Assembly: GCF_050948215.1 (NCBI RefSeq)
Contig: NC_135165.1
Coordinates: forward strand, 6,174,501-6,238,500
DNA length: 64,000 nucleotides
Direction: 5' to 3'
DNA from: Halictus rubicundus
Lineage: Eukaryota; Arthropoda; Insecta; Hymenoptera; Halictidae
Shown: positions 36,580-48,834 of the stretch, piece by piece
How the letters are laid out: each line of letters opens with the position of its first letter
How positions within the stretch are numbered: the first letter of the stretch is position 1
The notes under the pieces: generated by a model
The model's database searches: none
Told to the model about the DNA's origin: nothing
What the model saw: the letters and a program-made list of their open reading frames with translations, nothing else
Made by a program: the position numbers and the translations under genes

Positions 36580-38881
36580 TAAATATTTTTTGATTAAAAA
36601 ATTATAAGGTTTACTCAAAGTTAATTAGAGAAATAAAATTCTATTCTTCTGTAACCTATGGATGCACGAAAGGGCGTCGGATAATGATTCATCCATTTTT
36701 GTTTCACACTTGAGAGCAAAATAAATATTTTTCATTTATAGTGTAATTTTTTAAAGAAATATGTCTCACGACAGAAATATAAAAATGGTAAACAGGTGAA
36801 TTTTCATCCTGAGGAATATATGGGGGTTGCAACACTAAGAATATTTTCCTTATAGAACTAGATTGTATATTGGTCTTAAATAATGAGAATAATGAACAAT
36901 ACATACTGATTTTTTGCTATGTACGTACTTAAATTGTATGTTTGCAAGTTCAGGAATTAGATTTAATAGGGTTCCAGTAAATGTAGGGATACAATAAATA
37001 TAAATTTTCTTTTCGGTGTAGCTATTGAGGATAAAGAGGTTGAAGCAAAACTTTTTTATCCGTGAGTAAATGGGCGGCAAGAACGATTGTTTATCCAGCG
37101 ATTTACGTCGCTTGGAGTCTAGTGTCGCAGCCTGAAAATTGCTTCGTCGGGGGCCGGGTTCCGATAGATTGAAATAATGTCTAAGCCAATTTGGTCCGGA
37201 GGAGACGCCGCAAATTTGATTTTTATAGTCGCGTTTATAACTCAGTTAGGAGATCCATCTACCCTTCCCGAGTTTCTGTACTCTTCATCCTCGGGGACGC
37301 GAGAGCGGAGGAAGACGCCGGAGGAGGTCTCTGACCCTCTGAGCGCGGCGAGGAGGGTGAAAAAAGGGATATATAGAAAAACAGGAAGACGCCCGGTCCT
37401 GAATCCGCTGAATCAGGTCGTGCTCATCTTCCATGGGAACCCGTGGGTCCCTTATTAATTTCATTTTTATAGACCGGTGCCCCCACCCGCGCTCGTAAAA
37501 TCTCGATCCGCCCACGATCCGCGGGCACAGTGGGCTCTTTCGCCAGAAATACGGCGAAACTTTCGGTCTTAATAATTATCGTATAAATAATAAAAGGAAG
37601 ATTCCGCGGCCGAGACAACGCAACGGTTCTCGCGGGTCTCCGTTTACAGCCGGAACGCGTCGCGGTACCGGCCCACGCGGAAACTTTGATTAATTTTTAC
37701 ATCGCGATAACGAGCTGCGGGGCTGCGAGGAGAAGAGAAAGCATTCTCGAACGCGGAGCGGAGCGGAACACGAGCGAAACCGTAACCTCCGCCGTTAAGT
37801 TTCCTCGGATAGCGGAAAAATTTCATTCCCGGCTGGAAGATCCTTTTAGCCTCGTACTCTTCGGGCAAACGAAGTTCACAAACGAACGAAAATTCGATTT
37901 AGACTCCCATACATCATACGCTTCTCTTTTCCAGCCCCCGTGCTCTCACTCCCTATCTGTTTCTCGTCGGTTCCGCGTCGCGCCGCCATCTCGCCGAGGA
38001 AATTCACGTGGCGGTACCACGAATCTCACGGACAGACAACGGATATCTAATTTTTCTGTTTCAAAAAGTTTCGTCGCTGCCCCCTCCCCACCCCCAAAGC
38101 ATTCTCTCTCTCTCTCTTTCTTCTCTTTCTCTCTCGTTCGCTCCCTGTCTGTCTCGACGGTGGAGAAGCGATCGCGAGACGACATTCCGCGAATTCTTCG
38201 CAGCCGGCTCGCAGACCTTGTGAAAAGTCCTCGCGCACCAGGATCCAGAGAGGGTGGATCCCGATCCTGTCCGCGTTTCCGTCCGCGAATCGTTCGACCG
38301 GATTCCGTACCGTGTGCGCCACCGGCTTTCAAAGCGGTAATAATCCGCGAAAAGTCGCCCTCCGCTCTCTCGCTCCACGAAATCGGAAACGAATTTCGGA
38401 CAGGACTTATCTCAGCAAACTTTCGCGGAATGTCCGCCTCGCGACAAAGCCGCCGGCCGCTTGACAAATTTGCGGACGCTCGTCCCGATCGCCGCACGAA
38501 AGTAACACACAACGGCTCGCGAAAGTGCTTCTGCAACCGGATGAAACACGTTCAATTTCATTTTGTTGATCGTTTTTATTGGGCGCTTCGAGAGCCTCGT
38601 TCTTTGTGCATATTTTGAGAGAACTTCAGATAAATAGTTCCACGACTATTGGGAAGTTATAGGACTCTTGATAGGCGACTTATAGGCTGTAGGAACCACC
38701 GTTTCAAACTCTCAAGCTGTGCGAAGACGCTTTTACAACGAGAAATACCGAACAATAAAATTTACTGGTTTGCATTGTCGCGTTTATAGAGACGTCGTAC
38801 GCATAATTATAATTCTCGAACAGCTGAACATTTTTATTTCAAATTTTAAGTTGAGACTCGAATTTTTTAAATTTACGATTA
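36580..38881. other. AT-rich then CpG-rich DNA, no supported gene
   Basis: AT-rich minus frames at 36704-37080 show no domain. The CpG-rich part contains the second-longest open frame of the window (37686-38618, plus, 310 codons), but a 196-codon minus frame covers most of the same bases, its middle is a (CT)n tract near 38100-38135, and its content is random-looking. I do not call it. Confidence 0.5.
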
Positions 38882-39102
38882 TTAACAGTAGAACGACCGA
38901 GCAATAAATGCGACTGACGTATATTGCTTTGTAACAGTGACCAGACTGTGGCCATTCAGACTTCATACAACTTTTATTGTAATATGTCAATGAAGAGGTT
39001 CATTGAAAAATTTCGTATGAAAACATTTTTACAATTTCAGTAATTGTAAAAGAAAAAATTAGGAAGCAGTCATTTTGACTGCTCCGGTCGTTCTAGTGTT
39101 AA
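38882..39102. mobile_element. TTAA MITE, CACTAGAAC family (221 bp)
   Basis: TTAA at both ends, with inward termini CAGTAGAACGACCG and CACTAGAACGACCGG. The interior next to the left end ('gcaataaatgcgactgacg') resembles the copy at 60643-60817, and both share 'cattttgact' before the right end. It is AT-rich, non-coding and non-autonomous. Confidence 0.8.
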
Positions 39103-39925
39103 AAGTGCAAGGACGCACTTGTGAAGAATTATAGATTCGTTTCTCTGAGCACGTGTCACAATAAAAATAGCTGAAAATCTAAATAACTACAATTTTGTTA
39201 TTTTTGCGTTAACCTAGTGCTAAATGAATGGTAACATTTCCTTCGTGTCAGCGCAAATGTGAAGACTGCTCAAGATGGACAATTGAAAAAAATATTTTTC
39301 TACTATAACTTCCTAATTAAGTTATACTTCACCAAGTCCAGTTTTGATCAAGATTTCAAGTTAACAAAAGTGGTGACAATATAGACATGAAAATATAGCG
39401 GAATTATATTATTGTATTGAATAAACACTTATACATTACCAAAAATTTGAAACACAATGCAAAAACAACAATTTCGTCCGCACTGTCCCGTGAAAACAAG
39501 ATCGACACGTACCGTACGACGATCGTAATTCAACTGAGCGGTCCTAAGATAGTATTATTTGAGTGACGGTCTATAATACAGGTAGTCATGGCAACAGTCC
39601 CCACTATGGTTATAATACGGTAGATTTCTTACAATGTCCTTAACAAGCGGAGGAGTGGATACTCGTTAGCATCCTCGAAAAAACGAGGGTCCTTTAGAAA
39701 CATGAAAATTACGGTTCTACGTCACTCTTTTCGTGCATCGTAATGTTCCGGCGTGATATTCTTGCAAGTCCCTGGTCGGCCGGGCATAATGAAATGTTAA
39801 TATTTGAACGGGCCCTCGGACTGCTCCTGTAAAAACCGTTCTTCGTACGAACAATTAAAGTGTTTGACTGTACAACGGCCGTGGACTGCTCAAAACTGAC
39901 CGTGGGCCTCGAGCCTGGGCGGTTT

Positions 39926-39969
<44 letters not shown>

Positions 39970-42900
39970 TCTCTGTCTCCCATCTCCTTTCGCCGCGGCG
40001 ATTTTCAACGTAACGGAGAACAAAAAGCAATGGTAATAATTTCCTCCGGTGAGTTGTTCCGTTCCGGTTTCGAGGAATCCCACTCCTCCCGATAATCGTC
40101 GGGGCAAAACCGGGCACGATAATTCTACGGTTAATTGCTTGTACGTTAATTAAGCTTCGGTTCATATTTGGTGGTGTGGCATTACCGCGAATAACCGCGG
40201 CGCGCACGGCATACCGCGCCGTTTCCAGTAGCCGCTAGGATGTGTTCGTACTTTTGTTAATGCCGCGAAAAGCGAGAATCGAGTGATACAAGGCATTCCC
40301 AAGATAGCATAATTGCCGGCGCGTACAGAATCTTGTAAGGTATGCCGCGTCGACTCGAATGACAGTGCTCGATCACTGTCAGATCGACGAGTTGCACGCC
40401 GGTGGAATACCGGCGGGGCAAGAAGAGCCTCTTTAGAGGACGAGAAAAAGAAGCCCGCAATACCTCCTTCGAGAGAGGAGAGACTAACAGAGCGAAACTC
40501 GAAAGTCGACGTTCGAATCGATCATTGCTTACACGTTTTCCCATAGCTAATTACGCGAGTAGTACTACTAATAATAAGCAACGCCGATCCCGGGACCCAT
40601 TAATCCTTGTCACGAGCTACCTCTCATCGGCTCGCGGAATAGTTCGTTATTTGTATTACGCAACTAGCGTACACTATCCCTTTGTTCCTTTTATTCCCAC
40701 CGAATCGCTGGACGACCAAGAAAATTACGCTCCCGTACGCTCGACGGCAATAATTACAGTTCGATCAACGAACAAAGGACCTCAATTATTACATTCTCCT
40801 CTGTGTCGACTTACGCGGGATTGCAATCTCACAGACTCTTTCACTATCAATGTCACATGTCGACGATTTCATACATTTCTCAAGTTTACAGTTCATACAA
40901 TTCTCGTTTCTCAATTTTCAATTTTTATCGTTTTAGACGTATAAAGCTATGCCCATATTGAGCAGCCTTTTCTCGCCTACCGTTGCCTTCCTTTTTTACG
41001 GAATGAAAGATGAAGAAGACGAAGACAAGTTGCTCGATGTTGCTTCAGTGTGGACATAGTTGAACACGTTCCGTGCCACGTTTTTTCTCGCGGCCTGAAT
41101 GAAACGTTTAACGTGTAGTATCGATGGTACACGCGGCACGTGTTAATAATAACATCATTCTTTTGTAAAAATCTAATAAAAGAAAGCAACGATTATTTTT
41201 CTATTTCACCTTTATGTTATAATCTGTACGTATCCACTTTCGCAAAGGTATATTTCTGTTCAAGAACATCGATTGAATTTATACTGACAATTATCACCGC
41301 ATCTGGATCAGAGGTGTCTGAAAGCAAATAAAATCATGCATTTCGACCGTCATTCTGTAGAATCTGCAATTGCGCCAAGATAATTCACGGTTCTTATTGG
41401 AAAGCGCCGCAAAATGCTGCTCTCCTCTTCGATCGTTAAGCGTCGCAGGGAATCGCAGTCGAAAAATTGATCTGGCTCGCCGGTTAATTATCCTTAATTG
41501 GCGAGCGCGCGCGCGCGCGCCTGCACCGATAGAGAAAAATGTGTCGGAATCGTCGGTGGTAACAGGTTGCAAATTGTTTGAAGTCGCGGCCGTTGAGACA
41601 GAGGGACGTAAGTGGTCTGAAACGTCCCACGCGGCTGTGAAATGGCAGCGAGTCGGCTGTCGACGAGGGCCGAGGGGGTGTTAGGGGAGACGAGAGAGGG
41701 TGCCAGAGAGGATAGAAAGGTAAAGAGGGCCCCGAGGAGGGGGACGGAGGGGGGTCGGCATCGCGTGCTACGAGCCGGTTGTGTAGCCGGCATAAATGAT
41801 AAAAACGGACAGGAGGAGCGACCGGTTCGCGGCTAAACCTCAATAAGTGTAAAGACCGCATGCAAATGCCAACCAATTATAAAAGGGAGTCCCTGGCCTC
41901 TCCGCCCGTGAAATATTATCAATTTTCGTTGCGCGTTATCGCACACCCCCGCGCAACGGCTACGAGCGCAACGCGCTCCGTGCACCGCGATGCATGTCGA
42001 ATCCTTCGTAAAATACATCGATGCATCGAATCCTACCGCAACAATGCTTTTCCGTGCGCTTCCTCCGGATCTCCGTGTTCCTCGAACCCGAACACGATGG
42101 AAACAGGATTCTCGAATTGTCCCACCTACATTCTCACGTACCTTTGCACGATAATTTTTGAGATCTTAGATGAAATGATACTATGAAATTTGGTCCATAC
42201 AAAAACACGGGTTTGTTGATATTTTATCCTAGCTATTTCTAGCTATTTTTAACCTAGCCAGTTTTTTTTTATTTAAAACAATAGAAAAATATGAAAGTAA
42301 AGTCAATGTGTCGCTAAACGTCTCCTAGCAAGAAATTTTTATTTTATTCAGAACAATTGCTGAAGAAAAATTGGTTATTTTACCAATAATTCCAAACTTA
42401 CATGGTGATGTATCCCCTTTAATCTGGAAATATAAAAATATTAAGTCGCATATAAGCTAGGAGTTCTTATCAATAAAATTCATGTGAAATCACACTCGAC
42501 ATAGAAGTGCAAAGGGACAAGGATTAGATAACTTGGGAAAGTCGTGCGAAAAGATTTCTACGCGTGATATTTCAGTTTTTAATGTTTCCTCTGAGATCAT
42601 TTCAAATTTTCACCAGGGCAGAAGCTCGCGGCTATCGGCAGTGGATATCCGTCGCCGGGTACGTATGATGTATTAATTATCGCGTAATGTGTCGTAAGTA
42701 TACAGTAATGAGTGCTCGGCCTCGGTAGGAGGATAGCTTTTAACGACGAGGAAGGATGCAAAGGGCTCGGGACGGGGCAAGGCGGGGTGATAAGAGCCCG
42801 GTATACACGTCAAACCGCGATCACTAATAGTACACCTCCGGTTCGAGATAATTATCGGACCGGTCGCGGAGCAGCTCGAGCCGGTGCACGGCCGGCTTCT

Positions 42901-43351
42901 GTCGCTTGAAGGTGGTCCACGTTCGAGTCAAATCGTCGTAGAGGCGGAGAGAGCAGACCAATTGACGCGCGAGCACAAGGCAGGATCCTTGGAAAAGGTT
43001 CGCGACCAAACGTTTTTCGAGTCGACGCGCCTCATTAAATCGAACCCGACCCATTATGCTTCGTGTTGTCGTCAAAGGCGACACCGGGGGAAAACGAACG
43101 AGGAAAGATGCATGATACGAGACTACTTGGAGCGTTCCCATCGTCGCATCTCGCCCGCGGAAACGCGAGCAAATTGTCCCTCAAACACCGATCTCGAGCT
43201 TATAAAACATCGTCCTCGTTAGGAGCAGCTTTCTATCGCGACCTTTATACGGACGTTATAAAAGGAAGGCTTCAACCTTCGACTTCAAGGCAGTCGAATA
43301 ATTAGAAGAATTGATTCCTGACACTTCAACATAAATTTGGAAATAATTTTA
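39103..43351. other. AT-rich and CpG-rich DNA, no supported gene
   Basis: AT-rich at 39103-39700 and 42180-42600, CpG-rich elsewhere. Frames of up to 180 codons (40402-40944) overlap others and show no domain. A (GC)n run lies at 41507-41520. Confidence 0.45.
39928..39972. repeat. (CT)n microsatellite
   Basis: CT run of about 40 bp, the complement of the GA tracts seen elsewhere in the window, again within CpG-rich DNA. Confidence 0.95.
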
Positions 43352-43771
43352 TATTAGGGGTAAGTAATCAATTATTTGCAAAGAGTTTGTTTTGCCTTTA
43401 GTTCTGTACCGATCGTTGAAGAGGAAACACGTATTCTTTTACAACTTTCGGTAATTCAGCCTGTGTTCAAATTATTCTAAAAAGTATAATTATTTTTACA
43501 ACCCTGTAATAAAATGGCGGCGTCCGTACCTTCCGAGAATCATATTCGTCATTGCATACTTTTTCATTTTCATGCGGGATTTAATGCAACGGTAACAACA
43601 AAGAAAATTTACGACGTTTATGAAGATGTATTGAAGGTCAACAGGTGTCAATGTTGGTTCAGGAGGTGTGCTGCTGGTGATTATGATCTCTCTGACAGGC
43701 CTCGAAGTGGACGACCAGTTGAATTTGATAATGACACCATAAAATCTCTAGAGGAAGCTGATCCAAAATTA

Positions 43772-44354
43772 TTAGGACCTTGAATAAGTTCTCGCTGTTT
43801 CTTCAAAAATGGCAGTAGCAGTACCCCGTTCGTGGAATTTCGAATGGTAACACACATGCAAGGCAGTAGTGTATCTAACCTTAAATTTCAGTGTATGGTA
43901 GTTCACGTTAGTGTAAACAAAGTAATTTTTTCTTAGTTCTGAAAATGTCTACTTTTGTGCCAAATAAAGTGTATTTGCGGGGAATTTTATTGCACTACTT
44001 TATTCAAAAGAAATCTGCAGCTGAAGCACATAGAATTCTTGTTGAGACTTATGGGGACAATGCTTTGTCGGATACGACATGCAGAGACTGGTTTCGACGC
44101 TTCAAAAATAATGATTTTGAACTTGAGGATAAAGAACGTTCTGGCGCACCGAAAAAACTTGAAGACGAAAAGTTGGAGGAATTACTCGATCAAGACCGAT
44201 GTCAGACGCTAGCAGAACTTGGAAAAACATTACAAGTAGATGAGTCAACTGTTTCATAACGTTTAAAAGTTTTAGGAATGATCCAGAAGCAACGACATTG
44301 GGTAAAAGCTTTTATTTTGTAAAAGAAACAGCGAGAACTTATTCAAGGTCCTAA
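43772..44354 (+). mobile_element. Nested, internally deleted mariner of another family
   Basis: The termini are 32-bp perfect inverted repeats (starting TTAGGACCTTGAATAAGTTC). The TA duplication is at 43770-43771 and 44355-44356, inside the outer transposase gene. The outer gene's sequence continues on both sides as in the copy at 327, so the insertion point is exact. At 583 bp it is less than half of a normal mariner; the catalytic part is gone. The perfect termini suggest it is young compared with its host element. Confidence 0.95.
43945..44259 (+). pseudogene. Truncated mariner transposase (DNA-binding part)
   Basis: The 104-codon frame opens MSTFVPNKVYLRGILLHYF and holds the paired helix-turn-helix region, with CRDWFRRFKNNDFELEDKER and the linker ERSGAPKKLED, as in mariner transposases. 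It ends at a TAA within STVS-RLK, where relatives continue; beyond the stop the same frame still reads GMIQKQRHWVK and then meets the deletion just before the WVP linker motif. All three catalytic aspartates are missing. A peptide of the DNA-binding domain alone could in principle compete for element ends, but there is no sign that it is expressed. Confidence 0.9.
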
Positions 44355-45210
44355 TAAGTATACAAGAATAATCGAGAAGCCTTGGGTCCACATGGTCAAC
44401 TATACAAAGGCACCTACACGAAATGGGAAAGGCATATAGGCAAGGAATATGGGTACCGCATCAATTATCTGAGATCATCAAGAAAATTCGTTGATCAATT
44501 TGCACTTCATGGCTATCCAGATTTCGTAGAGATCCATTTCTTAGCAGAATGGTTACCGGAGATGAAAAATGGATTCTTTATGATAACATAAAGCGGTCGA
44601 AGCAATAGCTTTCTGCAAATCAAACCGCAATATCAACCCCTAAACCTAGCTTATCACTTAGAAAGGTGTTACAGGGCATTTGGTGGGATTGTCGAGGCAT
44701 AATTCACTTTGAGTTGTTGAAACCTGGAGAAACAGTTACTGCTGAGTTGTATTGTCAGCAATTACAACGTTTGTTTTCGGAACTATTAAAAAAGAGGGCA
44801 TCTTTAGTCCACAGAAAAGGTGATATACTGCAAATTGACAATGACCGGGCCCCATACAGCGAAACTCACTCAGGAAAAAATGAAAGAATTGCAATGGGAA
44901 GTTTTACCGCACCTCCCGTACTCACCGGATAGTGCTCCCTCTGACTATCATCTTTTCAGATCTCTGGAGCATTATTCAAGAAATACAACATTCACTTCTG
45001 TAGAAGATGTAAGAAGATACCTTGAGTCATATTTTGCTTCACGAACCCTGAATTTCTATAAGAGGGGGATTGAAAATTTGCAGGAAAGATGGCAAACTGT
45101 CCTTGATAATGATGAAGATAATATAATAAATTAAAAAATAAAAACTTGAATTTACTACAATGTTTGCTTCAGATTTCAAAATAATTGATTACTTATGGGC
45201 CCTCCTAATA

Positions 45211-46443
45211 TATTTGTTCCATCTTGTAGGTGATTGGAACATCATGCTCGTTTAATCGTACTCGAAAGTGAACTAAAGAAAATTGGCAAGCAATAAATGC
45301 ATCGAACATTTATTGCAATAAAATAATTGTCCCCTCGTCGATCCCTCGATGGAATTACCAAATTGCTTGCATTGCGTTGTGCTGCCGATTTCCGCAAGAG
45401 GGGATGAAAGTTTCGAGCTTATTAGGCGAGAATCCCTCGTTAAATTTGACTTGTCACGTCGCGGTCGATAAAACGCGGCGAGTTTTTCTGGGAGAGCGCA
45501 TTAAACGCTCCCCGGGTAAACGTTTTCGCCGGGATGCGTGGGCGTTTGCTTCTTATTACCCCGGGAGGGTAATTGCTCGAAGGACTCGCGCTTTTATTAC
45601 GAAAGTCGCAGGCGGCTATCTTTTTTAAATCAGTTTTTAATTCCCGCGTTTTATCGCGACGCTTAATGTAACTCGCTGCCGCGGATCGTAAACTCACGGA
45701 CAGTAATTCCCTGGCGGGTACGGTCGCCAGCGCGCGCCCGCGCGCCCGCGCGGACTGAAATCCTCCTCGATAACAATAACGGCAAGAGGAACGAGCCCCG
45801 GGCTCTATTCTCGAAATCGAAATACCGAATCTCTCGTCGCTTCTATTTTATTTACGGGCGAACAATCGGGCGACGAAACGTTATTCCTTTCGGCAGTCGG
45901 TGTTTATCGCGAGCCCGCGCCACAGTTGGCTCGAGAAGAACCGAGCGATATTCAACCCCTCTTCTCTCCCTCCCCCCTGAAATTCAGGGTGCCTTTCGAC
46001 TTTCAGCCACGATTTCCCCGGGTTCGTTCATTTTCATATCGGGGAAAACATCTAAATCTCCCGCGAATACCTGCATCCTGCAGTGCCAGCAGCGGCCGTA
46101 AAGCCGTCAAGAGCTAGTTACAAACACATAACTCTTTCGCTCCTCTATTTTGCTGCCCCGATCGCGTCTCTCCAGCGCACTGGGCCAAACAGCAATCCCA
46201 CCTAATAAAAAACCGAAAATCGAATATTCTCAGGATCAGAAACTTCTCGGATTGTCTGTCGTAGTGTGTTCGGTATACATACGAGAGAGTCGAGCTGTCC
46301 ACGTCGTGAGCAATAATAGACAAAATAAAACTTTCCTGCCTTGATCGCAAGCAATAGAAATCAAAATAATAATTTAGTAATGTCGGTCTGTTCAAGATAA
46401 TCCATTTTCTTAATTCCATTTAACCTTTCCGGTGTTTCATTAC
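45211..46443. other. CpG-rich DNA, no supported gene
   Basis: Contains overlapping frames of 60-100 codons on both strands and a CGCGCCCG-type simple run at 45731-45752. No domain was seen. Confidence 0.45.
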
Positions 46444-46638
46444 TAGACTGTGGATTTTATGCATTTATAATAAAAATGGGTAGGCCAAAATTAAGACAGT
46501 AAAAGCATTTGAAGAATTTAAATATACTATTATATTATTTTCGACCTAATATTAAGGAGGATATTAAATATTAAGTTCACCCCAGATTGTGGCATTTCAG
46601 GTAGAAAGTTTTTATTTTGCATAAAGATCCGCAGTCTA
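46444..46638. mobile_element. TA-flanked MITE, GACTG family (195 bp)
   Basis: The ends are TAGACTGTGGATTTTATGC and, inverted, TAGACTGCGGATCTTTATGC, so TIRs of about 18 bp with TA at the outer edges. A second copy is at 55260-55417, sharing 'aaaaatgggtaggc' and 'gtagaaa(g/a)tttttattttgc'. TA targets suggest Tc1/mariner-type mobilisation. Non-coding. Confidence 0.8.
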
Positions 46639-47739
46639 TTTATTAAGTTCCACCTCCTCATTTTTCTTATAAATACAGAAAATCTAGTAACGAATGAAGA
46701 CTTTTGGCTAAGGGCTGGTATGTACAAATAATTATTAGCAGAAACATTCATCTGTCTTTCATAAAATGCTTGCCTGGTGCAAGGGTTTGCCCGGTCAGTG
46801 CCGAATGAAAGTTTTCTGAAAATTGGGCCGTGCTGAATTAAAATTTTAATTCGATCTTTCGGCTATCAGATCTCCATCCCCCCGCAGGGCGAGAATCGAT
46901 GACGATGGAATCTCGAAGTGGTCTCTGGTCGAAACGGGAAAGCCGCCGAGATGAAATTAAGAAGTAACTAAGGGAGGGCGAAACAAAGGACACGCGGAGG
47001 TGCCACGGGGGTTGAAAAACGGTTCGCTGCTTAGCGCCCCATTCTCGGGCCGTCGGGGTTCAAATGAAAAATTCCCTCCCTGGTACCCGCGTCTTGGAAA
47101 TCTCCTCCGGACGGAACGAGCCGGAAAGGTCCTTAATGATAAAGTGTCTTTATGGTCGGACCTCTCGCTCCGACTCGGCGGGCTAACTAAATTAAGAGCG
47201 GCAGGCTCGCGCGCGAGCGGTAACGCTCTTAAAACGAGGAAACAACCGAGTCTTAACTACGGTGCGCAAACAGCGACAACGGTCGCGATTAAATCTCGGA
47301 CGACGATAATTCTTCGCCGATGAGTCAGGCGCACGCGCCATACTCTCTGACCCGCTTCGACGTCACCGTGGGACACTATTGTTCCGGTTCGCGACGCGGG
47401 GGTGACTTTACGCCGTCATTATCACGGCTGTTACATCGATCGGGGCTACTAGACAGCCAAACCTAGCGGCATTAGACCACGTTCGCAAAAAGCGGCTCGA
47501 TCTGCACCGGCTTTTATTACATGCTGTCCCAAGGGTTCGACCAGCTTGTCAACAGATGATAAAAAAGCTGTGTATCCTGTGTACGAATACGTTTGTGACC
47601 GTTTCGTCGTAAATGAAGAATAATTGAATTTATAAGAGTACATACTCCAAGCATAAATCGGCTTCTTTCTGTAAGTTCAAAGACAGCGCAGCATTGCAGA
47701 AGCTTCGACTGAAAATTGGACTTAAAAATTCGTGTTGCA
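46639..47739. other. CpG-rich DNA, no supported gene
   Basis: Overlapping frames without a domain. The last 100 bp before the 5S gene is AT-rich, with 'cttaaaaatt' about 20-30 bp upstream of the RNA start, a position where insect 5S genes often carry a TATA-like element. Confidence 0.4.
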
Positions 47740-47858
47740 GCCAACGGTCACATCTCGCTGCAAAGAACCGGTTCTCGTCCGATCCCCGAAGTTAAACAGC
47801 GTCGAGCGTGGTTAGTACTTGGATAGGTGACTGCCTGGGAATACCACGTGCCGTTGGC
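47740..47858 (+). rRNA. 5S ribosomal RNA gene or near-intact copy
   Basis: The 119-nt segment starts GCCAACGG and ends CCGTTGGC, which pair as the 8-bp terminal helix of 5S rRNA. It holds GGTTCTCGTCCGATC, GAAGTTAAACAGCGTCG (internal promoter, box A region) and GGTTAGTACTTGGATAGGTG followed by GCCTGGGAATACC (intermediate element and box C region). CGTGG and CCACG pair in the arm that is CGCGG/CCGCG in other insects as I recall them. TTTT at 47870-47873 could end RNA polymerase III transcription 11 nt downstream. Several changes from the usual insect sequence (for example ATAGG for ATGGG) mean it could be a variant gene or a young pseudogene. Confidence 0.85.
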
Positions 47859-48834
47859 CCACACAATTCTTTTGCATTTTAATCGATTACCAACCCCTCG
47901 TCTAGCTCGATGAACCAACGACTCTTAACCAGGAATGCAGAATATTCGAAACAGAGAAGAAGACAATTTTCTGTGCCCGCGAAACCCTTGTCACGACCAT
48001 TTCCTAAGCCGATTTGCAGATATACCATTTCTTGTTACTACATGAAAGTAGATTGGTAATTCCAGCGAGGAAACGAAGACGAGTTCGCGATCCTCTCACG
48101 CCCGGTAAAAGTTTCGTTCCGCCTTGGGATTTATTCCGAGGCAATTAACGTGATCGCCGTCGTGTTGAGACAGTACATTGTTTAGTATGGCGCGACACGT
48201 GTTCGCAGTTGTTCGTAAATACTACTCGTAGCTGATTCGGTGAGAACACGTACACGTGACACGCGTACCCACCGTTTCCGGCGCTATTTTGCGAAGTAGA
48301 TTTCCCTGTCGATTCGTCTGGCATCGTCTTTGCAATATTTATTTCATCCCCCTCTCTCTCCCTCTCTCTCATGTTCTCCCACGTTAATCGGGTCACCGAA
48401 ATGTCTCCGAGTCTGCGATATTGTCGAAAGCAGCGAACACGACGTCGAGCAACGAGCTCACCGCTGTCCTTGATGCTTGATCGATCCTTCCTGGCTTTTA
48501 ATCGGTCGGTACTTTCCTCCAACCTGCTCCCGCATCCAGCGGCGAAGAATGGTTTCGTCGTTTCGCGTTATTCGCCGATTAAATACGCCATTAAATCATT
48601 TCCACTCGATTAGGGAACGCGGGAAATTCATTTCGCGACAAGAATGCGCAATTTATGCGATAACGAACGGTTAACGATCAATGCACTCCATTCGGATTCC
48701 TTTCCGACGTTGCCTCGATTATTGACACAACGAATGCGATTCTGTTCCGGTTGGCGTTCACGCTGGTAAAGAACGAGTAAAAGTATCGTCTATCGAGTTT
48801 CACACGCGTTGTCCCTAAAATTTTTAGAGATGCC
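47859..48834. other. Mixed DNA, no supported gene
   Basis: No second 5S copy follows within this stretch. A pyrimidine-rich (CT)n tract lies at 48348-48370. Frames of 65-125 codons overlap on both strands. Confidence 0.45.

Larger units (their letters stand above)
43514..45134 (+). pseudogene. mariner transposase pseudogene, split by insertion
   Basis: The frame starts MAASVPSENHIRHC at 43514 and contains the helix-turn-helix region and DRPRSGRPVEFDND. It is cut at 43771 by the nested element. After 44356 the original frame resumes with WVPHQL, a stop near the former SATN position, then VTGDEKWILYDN with the first catalytic aspartate, another stop after KRSKQ, CIWWD-type sequence (here QGIWWDCRG), KPGETVTAEL and LQIDNDRAPYS with the second aspartate. 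A frameshift then leads to PYSPDSAPSDYHLF with the third, ending LDNDEDNIIN at 45134. The catalytic triad is recognisable but never in one frame. It is better preserved in the catalytic core than the copy at 385-1432 (GDEKWIL against GDEKRIL). Confidence 0.92.
43354..45208 (+). mobile_element. mariner transposon interrupted by a second mariner
   Basis: TA sites flank the element at 43352-43353 and 45209-45210. The left end TTAGGGGTAAGTAATCAATT lacks about five bases that the sister copies have; the right end is TTAGGAGGGCCCATAAGTAA when inverted. Removing the 583-bp insert and one TA leaves 1270 bp, near the 1277 bp of the copy at 327, which it matches throughout. It is therefore a full-length member of the same family, inactivated by a nested insertion and point changes. 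Confidence 0.93.

Noticed and set aside
37686..38618. 310-codon plus-strand open frame
   Set aside because: A 196-codon minus frame covers much of the same bases, the middle is encoded by a (CT)n tract, there is no domain, and the composition is that of CpG-rich DNA with few stop codons.
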